From the NCBI RefSeq assembly GCF_905171765.1, contig NC_053390.1:506016301-506080300 (forward strand): a stretch of DNA of 64,000 nt, written 5' to 3'. Of the stretch, positions 1 to 12,489 are shown piece after piece. The position numbers were made by a program, and so were the translations under genes. The stretch comes from Bufo bufo (taxonomy: Eukaryota > Chordata > Amphibia > Anura > Bufonidae). A model generated the notes under the pieces. It did not search any database. It saw only the letters and a program-made list of their open reading frames with translations, and was not told the origin of the DNA. Numbering within the stretch: position 1 is the stretch's first letter; each line of letters starts with the position of its first letter.

Positions 1-1711
1 CACAGTACACGCTGTTGGCCTGACACACACACTGGCAGGCAACTGCAATTATATTACAGTGAAAAAATTGTTTTACTGTTTTAAATGCAAGCTACTGTGA
101 CACCAGATATGAGTATTGAGCACAGTACACGCTGTGGGCCTGGCACACACGCTGGCATGCAACTGCAATTATATTACAGTGAAAAAATTGTTTTACTGTA
201 TTAAATGCAAGCTACTGTGACATCAGATATGAGTAGTGGGCACTGGCAGTAGTGGGCACAGTACACGCTGTTGGCCTGACACACACGCTGGCAGGCAACT
301 GCAATTATATTACAGTGAAAAAATTGTTTTACTGTTTTAAATGCAAGCTACTGTGACACCAGATATGAGTAGTGGGCACAGTACTCGCTGTGGGCCTGAC
401 ACACATACTGGCAGGCAACTGCAATTATATTACAGTGAAAAAATGGTTTTACTGTTTTAAATGCAAGCTACTGTGACACTAGATATTAGTAGTGGGCACA
501 GTACACGCTGTGGGCCTGACACACACGCTGGCAGGCAACTGCAATTATATTACAGTGAAAAAATTTGTTTTACTGTTTTAAATGCAAGCTACTGTGACAT
601 CAGATATGAGTAGTGGGCACTGGCAGTAGTGGGCACAGTACACGCTGTGGGCCTGGCACACACGCTGGCATGCAACTGCAATTATATTACAGTGAAAAAA
701 TTGTTTTACTGTTTTAAATGCAAGCTACTGTGACACCAGATATGAGTAGTGGGCACAGTACACGCTGTGGGCCTGACACACATACTGGCAGGCAACTGCA
801 ATTATATTACAGTGAAAAAATGGTTTTACTGTTTTAAATGCAAGCTACTGTGACACTAGATATTAGTATTGGGCACAGTACACGCTGTGGGCCTGACACA
901 CACGCTTGCAGGCAACTGCAATTATATTACAGTGAAAAAATGTGTTTTACTGTTTTAAATGCAAGCTACTGTGACACCAGATATGAGTGGTGGGCACTGG
1001 CAGTATTGGGCACAGTACACGCTCTGGGCCTGACACATACGCTGGCAGGCAACTGCAATTATATTACAGTGAAAAAATAGTTTTACTGTTTTAAATGCAA
1101 GCTACTCTGACACCAGATATGAGTGGTGGGCACTGGCAGTAGTGGGCACAGTACACGCTGTGGGCCTGACACACACGCTGGCAGGCAACTGCAATTATAT
1201 TACAGTGAAAAAATGGTTTTACTGTTTTAAATACAAGCTACTGTGACACCAGATATGAGTAGTGGGCATAGTACACGCTGTGGGCCTCAGACACACGCTG
1301 GCAGGCAACTGCAATTATATTACAGTATAAAAATTGTTTTACTGTTTTAAATGCAAGGTACTGTGACACCAGATATGAGTAGTGGGCACAGTACACGCTG
1401 TGGGCCTCAGACACACGCTGGCAGGCAACTGCAATTATATTACAGAGAAAAAATTGTTTTACTGTTTTAAATGCAAGCTACTGTGACACCAGATGTGAGT
1501 AGTGGGCACAGTACACGCTGTGGGCATGACACACACGCTGGCAGGCAACTGCAATTATATTACAGTGAAAAAATGGTTTTACTATTTTAAATGCAAGCTA
1601 CTGTGACTCTTGATATGAGTGGTGGGCACTGGCAGTAGTGAGCACAGTACACGCTGTGGGCCTGACACACACGCTGGCAGTCAACTGCAATTATATTACA
1701 GAGAAAAAATG
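1..1711. repeat. Tandem satellite, 120-bp monomer with a 16-bp longer variant
   Basis: Fourteen head-to-tail monomers begin near 1, 121, 257, 377, 497, 634, 754, 874, 1011, 1147, 1267, 1387, 1507 and 1643; the last is cut off near 1711. Spacing is 120 bp, or 136-137 bp where the short block CACTGGCAGTAGTGGG is added, giving a loose higher-order pattern of one long then two or three short units. Each unit carries GCAACTGCAATTATATTACA. The array runs off the left edge. An 80-codon open frame at 838-1080 is only the monomer read through and is not a gene. The array is continuous with the hAT terminus that follows. Confidence 0.95.
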
Positions 1712-2145
1712 AAAAAAAAAGAAGCAGACTGATGGACTAGCCCAAAAAAGGGCTTTTTGGGGTGTTGTCAGGACGCTGTCCTTACAGCAGATCAGATGAG
1801 TCTTTGAGGACTGGAGTGGACACATAACACTGGCCTAGCTAATGATTTCCCTATTAAATCAGCAGCAGCACTGTCCTTGCTCTCACTAACACTGCAGCTT
1901 CAGAATGAATCTAATATGGATGCTGTCCTTGCTTTTTGATAGGAGGTGGGAGGGTCTGGGAGGGATGGTATGCTGCTGATTGGCTGGAATGTGTCTGCTG
2001 ACTGTGAGGTACAGGGTCAAAGTTTGCTCAATGATGACATATAGGGGGCGGACTGAACATCGCATATGTTCGCCCGCCGCGGCGAAAGCGAACAAGCGAT
2101 GTTCACCGGGAACTGTTCGCCGGCGAATAGTTCGGGACATCTCTA
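1712..2145. mobile_element. 3' end of a hAT-type element (remainder lies left of the window)
   Basis: The stretch ends in a GTTCGC-rich terminus finishing GGGACATCTCTA at 2145. It resembles the right end of the complete hAT element at 24201-31249, which finishes AAGGACATCTCTA and shares the block GGGTCAAAGTTTG upstream (here near 2009, there near 31116). The 8 bp after it, TTGTTTAA (2146-2153), would be one copy of the target duplication; the partner is outside the window. The satellite at 1-1711 joins directly and is probably internal to this element, as other hAT copies here also contain internal arrays. No transposase is seen in this portion. Confidence 0.65.
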
Positions 2146-2153
2146 TTGTTTAA

Positions 2154-2809
2154 CACCAAGAGCACCCCAGCCACCAACAGGCAGGAGGCCCGCATATGTT
2201 CAGGGTATGATCCGAGGGGATGAAGGGTTGTGCCCCTCCATCCACTGCACTCACTGCCTGCGGGTGCACTGGAGAGGAGGATTAGCCACTATGAGGACTA
2301 TAACCACTGTAGTTGCCACCTCCACCACTCCCATAGTCTCAAACTACCACCACTGCTCCTCCCTCTGCAGGTCGGCTCACTGCTCTTTTCAGAAACATGC
2401 ATCAGAATTTGCAACTTTTACCATTTTCAAATAATTTAATGTAAAGCTGAACAAAAAAGTGTAGAACCCTCTCCTTATTTACTCCCTACATTACTCCACA
2501 ACATCTTACAGTAATTGAAAAAATACTTATAGTCCTTTTGTCAGATCAATGCAAGTTTAATTAATGTTTCTTCTTCAATTGAAATGTATGAGAAAACCTT
2601 CCCTTGGGGGATATTATAATTACCCCTTCATTACTATTACTTTATAAGTCAGTGATGCCCTCTGTGGCATTGAAAGTTCAGGTTCTGTCCCCAATCTGAC
2701 CTTAAACCCTCCGTTTGTCATCGTAAAACAATTAAGCAACAATGGCAGCTTCTCTGAACACCTGGCTCTGCATAGAAGACATTCCAGCTGCACTACAATT
2801 TTCTACCAG
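2154..2809. other. Unassigned non-coding stretch
   Basis: No family is recognised. Around 2150-2435 the plus strand is CCACC-rich with short open frames of 122 and 69 codons that overlap in different frames and show no domain, so they are not called. The rest is AT-rich and featureless up to the foldback element. Confidence 0.4.
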
Positions 2810-2812
2810 TAA

Positions 2813-4880
2813 GGCCTCATGCACACGACCGTTGTGTGCACCCGTGGCCGTTGTGCCGTTTTCCGTTTTTTTTCGCGGACCCATTGACTTTCAATGGGTC
2901 CGTGGAAAAATCGGAAAATGCACCGTTTTGCAGCCGCATCCGTGATCCGTGTTTCCTGGCCGTGAAAAAAATATGACCTGTCCTATTTTTTTCACGGCCA
3001 ACGGTTCACGGACCCATTCAAGTCAATGGGTCCGTGAAAGAACACGGATGCACACAAGATTGGCATCCGTGTCCGTGATCCGTGGCCGTAGGTTAGTTTT
3101 TATACAGACGGATCCGAAGATCCGTCTGCATAAAAGCTTTTTCAAAGCTGAGTTTTCACTTTGTGAAAACTCAGAACCGACAGTATATTCTAACACAGAA
3201 GCGTTCCCATGGTGATGGGGACGCTTCTAGTTAGAATACACTACAAACTGTGTACAAGACTGCCCCCTGCTGCCTGGCAGCACCCGATCTCTTACAGGGG
3301 GCCGTGATCAGCACAATTAACCCCTTCAGGTGCGGCACCTGAAGGGGTTAATTGTGCTGATCACGGCCCCCTGTAAGAGATCAGAGCTGCCAGGCAGCAG
3401 GTGGCAGACCCTCCCCCCCCTCCCCAGTTTGAATATCATCGGTGGCCAGTGCGGCCCCCCCCCTCTATTGTAATAATAGGTTGGTGGCCAGTGCGGCCCC
3501 TCCCTCCCTCTATTGTAATAATTCGTTGGTGGCACAGTGTGCGCCCCCCATCGGCCCCCCCTCCCTCTATAGCATTAACAACATTGGTGGCCAGTGTGCA
3601 GCCTCCCATCTCCCCCCCCCCATCATTGGTGGCAGCGGAGTTCCGATCGGAGTCCCAGTTAAATCGCTGGGGCTCCGATCGGTAACCATGGCAACCAGGA
3701 CGCTACTACAGTCCTGGTTGCCATGGTTACTTAGCAATAGTACAATAGTAGAAGATTCATACTTACCTGCTGCTGCGATGTTCGTGTCCGGCCGGGAGCT
3801 CCACCTACTGGTTAGTGACAGGTCTGTGCGGCGCATTGCTAAATGAACCATCACTTACCAGTAGGAGGAGCTCCCGGCCGGACACGAACATCGCAGCTCC
3901 CAGGTAAGTATGAATCTTTTAATATTGTACTATTGCTAGTAACCCGCTGCCACCAATGATCGGGGGGGGGGGGGAGATGGGAGGCCGCACACTGGCCACC
4001 AATGTTGTTAATGCTATAGAGGGAGGGGGGCCAATGGGGGGCGCACACTGTGCCACCAACGAATTATTACAATAGAGGGAGGAAGGGGGGGGCGCACACT
4101 GTGCCACCAACGAATTATTACAATAGAGGGAGGAAGGGGGGGGCGGCACACTGTGCCACCAACGAATTATTACAATGGAAGGGGGTGGGCGCACTGGCCA
4201 CCAATGATATTCAAACTGGGGAGGGGGGGGGGGTCTGCCCCCTGCTGCCTGGCAGCCCTGATCTCTTACAGGGGGATATGATAGTACAATTAACCCCTTC
4301 AGGTGCGGCACCTGAGGGGTTAATTGTGCTGATCACGGCCCCCTGTAAGAGATCGGATGCTGCTAGGCAGCAGGGGGCAGTCATGTACACAGTTTGTAGT
4401 ATATTCTAACTAGAAGCGTCCCCATCACCATGGGAACGCCTCTGTGTTAGAATATACTGTCGGAAATGAGGTTTCACGATCTAACTCATATCCGACAGTA
4501 TATTCTAACATAGAGGCGTTCCCATGGTGATGGGGACGCTTCAAGTTAAAATATACCATCGGATTGGAGAAAACTCCGATCCGATGGTATAAAAGGGACT
4601 CCAGACTTTACATTGAAAGTCAATGGGGACGGATCCGTTTGAAATGGCACCATATTGTGTCAACGTCAAACGGATCCGTCCCCATTGACTTGCATTGTAA
4701 TTCAAGATGGATCCGTTTGGCTCCGCACGGCCAGGCGGACACCAAAACGACTTTTTTTTCATGTCCGTGGATCCTCCAAAAATCAAGGAAGACCCACGGA
4801 CGAAAAAACGGTCACGGATCAAGGGAAAACGGAACCCCGTTTTGCGGACCGCAAAAAAATACGGTCGTGTGCATGAGGCC
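2813..4880. mobile_element. Foldback MITE-like element, 2.07 kb, TAA target duplication (PIF/Harbinger-like)
   Basis: The terminal inverted repeat GGCCTCATGCACACGACCGT at the left end is matched exactly by its reverse complement at 4861-4880. The element is flanked by TAA (2810-2812 and 4881-4883), fitting the TWA preference of PIF/Harbinger elements. The two halves are long inverted copies folding about a centre near 3835-3850; examples are TCTCTTACAGGGGG near 3290 and 4265-4280 and the block around GTTCCCATGGTGATGGGGAC near 3204 and 4519. G-runs and CCCTCCCTCTATTGTAATAA units repeat in both arms. Perfect splice-donor sequences point outward from the centre (3759-3767 minus, 3903-3911 plus). 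No transposase is present, so it is non-autonomous. The superfamily call rests only on the target duplication. Confidence 0.75.
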
Positions 4881-4883
4881 TAA

Positions 4884-5863
4884 ATACTACAGTATAATTG
4901 AAATAGTTGCATGAACAGTTGTTACTGCAGTTACTACAAATTAGATTTTCTGTGTAACAGACATTTGTTGCAGTCTTGTCTTTTCCCTCTATTATTCTAA
5001 ATTTGTGGTGTATCAAGAACATCATAGAAGAACATCACAATTTCCTAGACTGCCCTAGAGTCAGCAATGGGTTGATGCCTCTATCTGCTCAGACAGGAAC
5101 ATGTAAGCCTGCGAGCAGGTGTCTGTGCTGACACATACGGGGAGATTTATTATTCCCTGTGCGCCTGAAAAGTGGTGTTAAAAAGTCGCAGGTATGACTT
5201 TTTAACTGCAACTTTTTTTAAAAAAATTGTCACATCTGCCACTTTTTTGTGGTCTTCATTGCTTTTCTAAAAGGAGTTTTGGCAAGGGCAAGGAAGGGGC
5301 TGAGGCCAGCCACAGAGACAAATTTATGTTCATTTAAACTGTCATATTTTTTTCTCTGCTAGTTTATTAGAGCTAGGCATGTATACCTGAGTTAGTCTGT
5401 CAATGATTGTCAAAAGATCTGTAATTACCTTATAATAACAGCTTTCATTATTGTCCTCTGTCCCTTTCCACTGCTCCCTTAAAAGACTGTTACTAGGGCT
5501 TGTCTGTCTCCCAACTTAATGTAAACAGAAAACAGAGGGGCAATCCTTCACACTGCATGTCTGCATTAAGCTTCAGAGTGAGCAGGCGTGTCTCTCAGTA
5601 ATCCTATCTGATTGGCTGGCAGGGAGCTGCTGACTACAGCAATTGTGTATGGGACGTGAGCGAAAGCAGTTTTGGCCTCAGAGAACTGGCAGAGGAGCCA
5701 TCTTGAGAAGGTCCTCATATTGTAAATTTTTAAACAGCCGTAACTAAGGGAAAAACTCAAGGAAAGCAGTGGTACGTGGAGAAACGAAAGATTGCTTTAT
5801 GCATAATGCTGCTGCAGCAGTAACCTAAAAATGATTTTTTGATGAAAACATGACAGTTACCCT
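4884..5863. other. Unassigned AT-rich stretch
   Basis: No coding potential or recognised family. The part around 5140-5230 (GGGAGATTTATTATTCC followed by T-runs) looks like an eroded frog MITE but no second terminal repeat was found. Confidence 0.35.
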
Positions 5864-5867
5864 TTAA

Positions 5868-8800
5868 CCCCTTAAGACCGGGTCATTTTTCACCTTAAGG
5901 ACCAGACAGATTTTTGCAAATCTGACATGTAGTCACTTTATGTGGTGATAACTTTAAAATGCTTTTACTTATCCAGGCCATTCTGAGATTGTTTTCTCTT
6001 CACATATTGTACTTCATGACAGTGGTAAATTAGAATCAAAATATTAAATTTTTATTTAGAAAAAAATACCAAATTAACAAAAAATTTGGAAAAATTCGCA
6101 ACTTTCCAAATTTCAATTTCTTTGCCTTTAAAACAGATAGTGATACCTCATATGATAGTTATTACTTTACATTTCCTATATGTCTACTTCATGTTTGGAT
6201 AATTTTGTGAATGCCATAAAAATTTTTGGAGACGTTTGAAGGCTTAAAAGTTTAGAAGCAAATCTTGAAATTTTTCAGAAAATTTCCAAAACCCGCTTTT
6301 TAAGGACCAGTTCAGGTCTGAACTCACTTTGTGAGGTTTACATAATAGAAACCACCCAAAAATTACCCCATTTTAGATACTACACCCCTTAAGGTATTCA
6401 AAACTGATTTTACAAATGTTGTTAACCCTTTAGGTGTTCCACAAGAATAAATGGAAAATGGAGATGAAATTTCAGAATTTAACTTTTTTGGCAGATTTTC
6501 AATTTTATTCATTTTTTTCCCCCGCTAACAAAGCAAAGGTTAACAGCCAAACAAAACTCAATATGTATTGCCCTGATTCTGTAGTTTACAGAAACACCCC
6601 ATATGTGGTTGTAAACTGCTGTATGGCCACATGGCAGGGCGCAGAAGGAAAGGAATGCAATATGGTTTTTGGAAGGCGGATTTTGACGGACTGGTTTTTT
6701 GACACCATGTCCTATTTTAAGCCACCCTGATGCACCCCTAGAGTAGAAACTCCAAAAAAGTGACCCCATTTTAGAAACTACACCCCTTAAGGTATTCAAA
6801 ACTGATTTTACAAACTTTGCTAACCCTTTAGGTGTTCCACAAGAATTAATTGAATATGGATATGAAATTTCCGAATTTAACTTTTTTTGGCAGATTTTCT
6901 ATTTTAATCATTTTTTTCCCGCTAACAAAGCAAGGATTAACAGCCAAACTAAATTCAATATTTATTGCCCTGATTCTGTAGTTTAAAGAAACACCCCATA
7001 TGTGGTTGTAAACTGCTGTACAGGCACACGGCAGGGCGCAGAAGGAAAGGAATGCCATATGGTTTTTGGAAGGCAGATTTCACTGGGATAATTTTCACAT
7101 TTGAAGACCCCTGTTGCACCCCTAGAGTAGAAACTACAAAAAAGTGACCCCATTTTGGAAACGACAGGATAAGGTGGCAGTTTACTTGATACTATTTTAG
7201 GGTACAGATGATTTTTGGTTGTTCTATATTACACTTTTTGTAAGGCAAGGTAGCAAAATTTTTTTATTTTATTTACAACGTTCATCTGCCAAGTTAGATT
7301 ATGAGCTATTTTCACAGAGCAGGTTGTTACAGATGTGACAATACCAAATATGACTACTTTTTGTGATTGTTTGTTTCGATTTTACATAAAGCATTTTTGA
7401 AAAAAAAGATTTTTGTGTGTCTCCATATTCTGAAAGCCATATTTGTTTTTTTGTTTTTTTTGGGGTGATTGTCTAATGTAGGGGGCTCATTTTTTTCAGT
7501 ATGAGATGATGGTTTGATTGGTACTATTTTGGGGTGCGTATGACTGTTTAATTGCTTGCTATTACACTTTTTGTGATGTAAAGAGACAAAATGGCTTTTT
7601 TATACGCTTTTTATTTTTTACGGTGTTCACCTGAGGGGTTAAATCATGTGATATTTTTATAGATAAGGTTTTTACGGACACGGCGATATCTAATATGTAT
7701 ACTTTTTTATTTATTTAAGTATTATACACTAATATCATTTTTGAAACAAAAAAAAATCATGTTTTAGTGTCACCATAGTCTGAGAGCCATATTTTTTTTT
7801 TATTTTTGGGGAGATTCTCTTAGGTAGGGTATCATTTTTGAGGGATGAGATGATGGTTTGATTGGTACAATTTTGGGGTGCATATGACTTTTTGATCGCT
7901 TGCTATTACACTTTTTGTGATGTAAGGTGACAAAATTGCTTTTTTGACACTTTTTTTTTACGGTGTTCACCTGAGGGGTTAAATCATGAGATATTTTTAT
8001 AGATAAGGTTTTTACGGACGCGGCGATACCTAACATGTATACATTTTTCAATTTTTTTTACATTTAACACAATAAAAGCATTTTTGAAACAAAAAAAAAA
8101 TTATGTTTTAGTGTCTCCATAGTCTGAGAGCCATATTTTTTTTTTTTGGGGGTGATTGTCCTATGTAGGGGTTCATTTTTTGAGGGATGAGGTGACTGTT
8201 AGATTGTTACTATTTTTGGGGGCATACGCCTTTTTGATTGCTTGGTGTTGCACTTTTAGTGATGTAAGGTGACAAAAATGGCTTTTTTTGACACAGGTTT
8301 GTCTTATATTTTATGGTGTCTATCGAACGGGATGGATCATGTGATATATTTATAGAAACGGTCGTTACGGATGCGGCAATACCTAATATGTGTGTTCTTT
8401 TTTTTCTTTTTTAATTATAAAATCAGGGGAAAGCGGCTTTTTTTTCTTTTTTTTAACTTGAAACTTATTTTTTTTTATTGAAAACACTTTTTTTTTTTTT
8501 TACTTTATTTCTGTCCCACGCTGGGACTTCAAGTTTTTGGGGTCTGATCCCCTCTGCAATGCATTACAATACATCTGTATTGTAATGCATTGCCTGTTCG
8601 TGTACTACAGTGAGTAGTACACAAACAGGTTGCCTAGGAGACCCAGCCTGAGGCTGGATCTCCTGGGCACCCGTAGAAGGCAGGTCCCAATGCCGTTCAA
8701 GGCATTGGGCAGCCTCTGCATGGCATCGGGCTGCCTTATAACACATCGAGTCCCCGCCACAGCAGCGCGGGGACTCGATGCGCTCCTTCACCCTCCGCAA

Positions 8801-8966
8801 ACCGCTTATATGTCGTGGTCAGCGCGGACCACGGCATAGAAGGGGTTAATCAGCCAGCATCAGCTTGTCCCGGTGCCCGTCCGATCAACCTGCTGTGCAT
8901 ATATGGCGGAATGCATTCTGGCAATGCATCCCCCGCCGTACATGCACGGCATTTTGCGTTAAGGGG
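5868..8966. mobile_element. Non-autonomous TTAA-flanked DNA element, 3.1 kb
   Basis: The element begins CCCCTTAAGACCGGG right after TTAA (5864-5867) and ends GCGTTAAGGGG right before TTAA (8967-8970). A TTAA duplication with CCCCTTAA ends fits piggyBac or Kolobok-type elements. Internally it is modular. A block of about 400 bp near 6365-6720 is repeated at 6765-7130 (shared ATTGCCCTGATTCTGTAG). A second block of about 330 bp occurs three times, near 7440-7770, 7790-8130 and 8140-8440 (shared TTACACTTTTTGTGATGTAA or close variants). The right end, 8560-8840, is GC-richer with inverted repeats. All open frames inside are short and lack domains, so no transposase is called. Confidence 0.65.
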
Positions 8967-8970
8967 TTAA

Positions 8971-10387
8971 GGCAGTTTTGGGGCGTAAATGAAGCCAGAA
9001 ATCTACGGCAGTTCCGAGCTGTCATAGATTTCTGGTTAGGCGCATGGACTGCATGAGAATGCGCCTAATTTATGATGAAGTGTGTGGCTCGTCATAAATT
9101 AGGCCATCCTCCAACAGTGCAGGGGATATCAACACTGCTGCAGAAAGTGCCAGTCTTGATATCTCCCTCTTTATATTTAGGAGCCTGAGGCTGTCACTGC
9201 ATATGGGGTGATATGTCTGACACTGTACATGGGTTGCCCAGTGGTTGGCATTATATGGGTAATATAACAAAATTTAAAGAAGCGCTCCCACAAACCTTTT
9301 TATGCTTCTGTCTGTTACAAAGGTAGATGATGTAAACTGTGGTGAAGGTAATCTGCAGTAGCTGTAGTTAAGAGTTATCCACTACTTTCTGGTCCTCAGC
9401 TGTGTCATGTGACTGACACTCTGACTTCCCAACTGACACAGCATCTATTGTGTGGGCAGGAAGTCAGTTCTGCATTCATATATATAATTTTGTGAGAATA
9501 GATTCACTAAAACTTGTAATTTATACATTTAAATCTCAGCTTTTTTCTGACTGTGTACGTTGTAATGGATTATTCCAGTTTAGCTCTCCCTCTGTGGAGG
9601 TGTGGACTGTTCCCACATCCTGCAGCATGGGTGGAGGAAGAAGTTATAGTCAGTGTAGTCTCCCTTCTGCTAGGGGAAGGCTGTATGATAGCGTTCAGGA
9701 GAACCCCTGCATAGGGAAGACAGCAAGGATCTTGTCTCGGCTGAGACCTGATCATATACCCAGACTGTGCTGGATGAAAAGAAGCAGAAAGCCACAGACA
9801 ACCTCCAGAGTTCCAGGAAGAAAGCATCCCCTGAGAAATTGTCTGTGAGTCAAGTCCAGAGACCTAGGAGAAGCCATTCCTCCTCAGCTAGTCTGTCCCC
9901 ACAAAGCAGAGGTACAGAAAAGTGCAGAAGATTCATTCCTGCCACAGTTACAGAGCTACCAAGCAGACGTCCTATCCTGCAAGCTCCCCACATATCAAGC
10001 AGAAGCATTTCTTCCGGCCAATGATTGCCAAAACCTGCTGGGAACGGAGACCAAAGCTGTATACTGCTTGGATACAAGTTATCTTCAGTGAAGAAACGTT
10101 TGAACTTCATCTAAAGGTCTGGACAACATTTCTGCTGCAAAATTCCTCTATTACTCCTACTATCACTACACTCAAATTTATTGCAAGTGAGCCAGGAGCC
10201 AGGAGTCCAGCCGTACCCAGGTAGGAGACACCGTTGACACAAGTATCCCTATCCTACAGAGATATTATAGGCCATTACACCACTCTGGCATTCCTAATCT
10301 GGAACGTGCGTTATAACACCTTGGAATACTGTAGTGTTCTAAAGTACAGACATTAGCGAGGTGTTAAAGGTAATTGATGACTTTATA
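8971..10387. other. Unassigned stretch with two hairpins and a C-rich transcript-like segment
   Basis: Two clean hairpins occur at 8990-9035 (CCAGAAATCTA pairing with TAGATTTCTGG) and 9063-9104 (CCTAATTTATGA pairing with TCATAAATTAGG). From about 9580 to 10330 the base composition changes and overlapping open frames of 85-132 codons occur on both strands. None shows a domain I recognise, and they overlap each other, so no gene is called. This part could be an old repeat or an untranslated exon; CCCAGGTAGGAG near 10217 resembles a splice donor. Confidence 0.35.
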
Positions 10388-10706
10388 GCAGGCATGGGAT
10401 TCAGCCAGTTCCCTCAGGTTCTCCAGATCTGGTTGTTAAAATTACAGCCGGATCGGAGAACCGTGTTCCTGGCTGAATTCTGATCCGGTGCTCTGGTGGC
10501 GGCAGCTGGAGATGAGTGTTCCCATTCCATTGTTTAGCTCCTTAGGCTTTTTAAAAGTTGGGTGTTATGTGTGTAGTGTATATATGGTGTATTTATGTGT
10601 ATATGTGTTACATATATATGTTGTATGTATATGTAAACGTGTGTCATGATGCCGCATGTCCACCGTTGAGTAGGGAACCTGTTGTTAAAAATTGAATCCC
10701 ACCCCT
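10388..10706. mobile_element. Short hAT-like MITE with degraded ends
   Basis: The left end CAGGCATGGGATTCAGCC and the right end, ending TGAATCCCACCCCTA, are imperfect inverted repeats around a GT-rich core (GTGTGTAGTGTATATATGG and similar). Flanking sequences TTTATAG and TTATACAG are similar but not identical, so the 8-bp duplication is only suggested. CAGGGGTGGGATTCA-type ends are known for vertebrate hAT MITEs. There is no coding content. Confidence 0.45.
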
Positions 10707-10867
10707 ATTATACAGTGACTTGGAGTTATGAAAGATGTAGCGTTGCTGGTCAGTGTGAAAATGTACATGACGTTCAGCATTCAAGAATTAAAAATTTGTT
10801 CCTATGACTGCTGATTCTCATGCCTGGTAGACATTAACTCATTTATTGTATTATCGCTCTATACACT

Positions 10868-11710
10868 TAGTGATGAGCAGCAGGGGCAATATTTGAATTC
10901 GTGATATTTTGCGAATATTTTGTATAATTTCCATCTTATGTTTGCGAATTCGAGAATTCGAGATTATATTCTTGATTATGAAAATTGGCAATGTAATATT
11001 CGCGGAATGCGCGTGAAATACAGGCGTGGGTCACTTTTACTACATTTTTCAAGCCGGTATAAGTTTCCTGAGACTGGAGAAAATGGTTAGCAAGGCAGAA
11101 CATTAGAATAGCTTTATATGCAGATAGAGTGCTCCAATATATTTGCGCTTGCGAATTTTTGGCAATTAATGATGCGCATATTTTTTCGCAATACGTGCAA
11201 CTTGTGACATCACAGCACTATGTCTGTAGCATGTATGTATGGACAGCAGAACCTATCACACTACCTAACACACTGCACTGGAACCTATCAGCTACACTAG
11301 AGATCAATCTAACCTACACTGACTATCTCCCCCTAAACTATCTGAATTATATATATAAGTTAACTGTCTAATGTAATACAACAAGGCACAGAGCACAGCA
11401 ATGACACAGATATCTCTATCATAACTGCAATAAACTTTAGAAAATAGCTGCTGGGAAGGTTCTTATATAGTAAGGGGTAGGCAACTTTTCTATTGGTTGC
11501 TAGGGATGTTGCTAAGCTGTGACAAATTGGCCCACAAGCTAGAAGAAGGGAGGGATGATCACCTGATGTGTACTGTGTTAAAAAAAACAAAAAAAAAACG
11601 AATATTCGTCATTACGAATATATAGCACTATATTCTAAATATTCACAAATTCTCCAAGTGCCGATATTCGCGCTAAAAATTCTTAATACGAATATTCGCG
11701 CTCAACACTA
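10868..11710. mobile_element. AT-rich hAT-type non-autonomous element, 843 bp
   Basis: The element starts TAGTGATGAGC and ends GCTCAACACTA (reverse complement TAGTGTTGAGC), flanked by near-identical 8-bp sequences TATACACT (10860-10867) and TATATACT (11711-11718), as expected for hAT. Subterminal sequence is rich in GAATATTCGC. The left end of another member lies at 55408. No transposase is present; frames of 76-80 codons inside have no domain. Confidence 0.75.
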
Positions 11711-11718
11711 TATATACT

Positions 11719-12489
11719 CACAGATAATGCATTAAAAAGAATTTTGCAGTGAAATATATCTTCTTTTCTAGCCTTTGTATCATACTCAGTTAGCAAACCA
11801 TATCAACATGTTTGAGCTTTTATTTTATAAGTTACACCTAGACGCAGCATGACATAAACACATAGCAATGTACTGATTAGCTTAGTGAGCAAAGCACATA
11901 CTGTAGAATAGTGATGGATGGATTGGGACTCCCGCTGCGTTCTGTAATCAAATGGAAAAATCGCACTCAACACTCCCTTTATGAATCATGCAACACATAC
12001 TATATCACATATGTTGACAATAGTATATATCAAGCAGACTAAGGGTCAAGATATAAAAGTGACTGTAGGTCTTTACACTGGCCATCTGAATGGCAGAGTA
12101 ATTTAAAGTCTTATTTCACCCTAATATATTGTCTGAAAACATGAAAGACCACATCATTTTCAGTAACAGCACTTCATTTTGCTATGGTAGGAATGAGTTT
12201 TCATTGAAAATGGTCCAATGTTATCTGAATAGATGTGTGTGTTTATTGGGCCTGTTCTTAAGTAGTTTCAGGGCCCATTGGGTAGATAGAACCTACCGTC
12301 CTTTTCCTTAACTTTGATCACTGTAAATATGTCAGGATTTGTTTATCCTGTGTGCTATTGTTGGACTTGTCCATGGTCCCACAGTTCTAAATGCAATTTT
12401 GCAACTGGAGGCACTGATGATCCCAGAAGATATGTGATTTTATCATTAGTGCATAACTGTGAACTTCAATCTTCCCATTTACACATAAC
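11719..12489. other. Unassigned AT-rich stretch
   Basis: Nothing recognised; no open frame above 75 codons, no clear repeat ends. Confidence 0.35.

Noticed and set aside
838..1080. 80-codon open frame in the left satellite
   Set aside because: It is two monomers read through, with no domain or start context.
3758..3769. ATACTTACCTG, identical to the 5' end of U1 snRNA
   Set aside because: It is simply the complement of a perfect splice donor in the foldback arm; the rest of U1 is absent.
3401..4409. Proline-rich frames of 94-134 codons on both strands
   Set aside because: They arise from CCCCTCCCTCTATTG-type repeats in the palindrome arms and overlap in several frames.
9450..10224. Overlapping frames of 85-132 codons as a possible host gene
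   Set aside because: Frames overlap on both strands, share no recognised domain and have no convincing splice structure.
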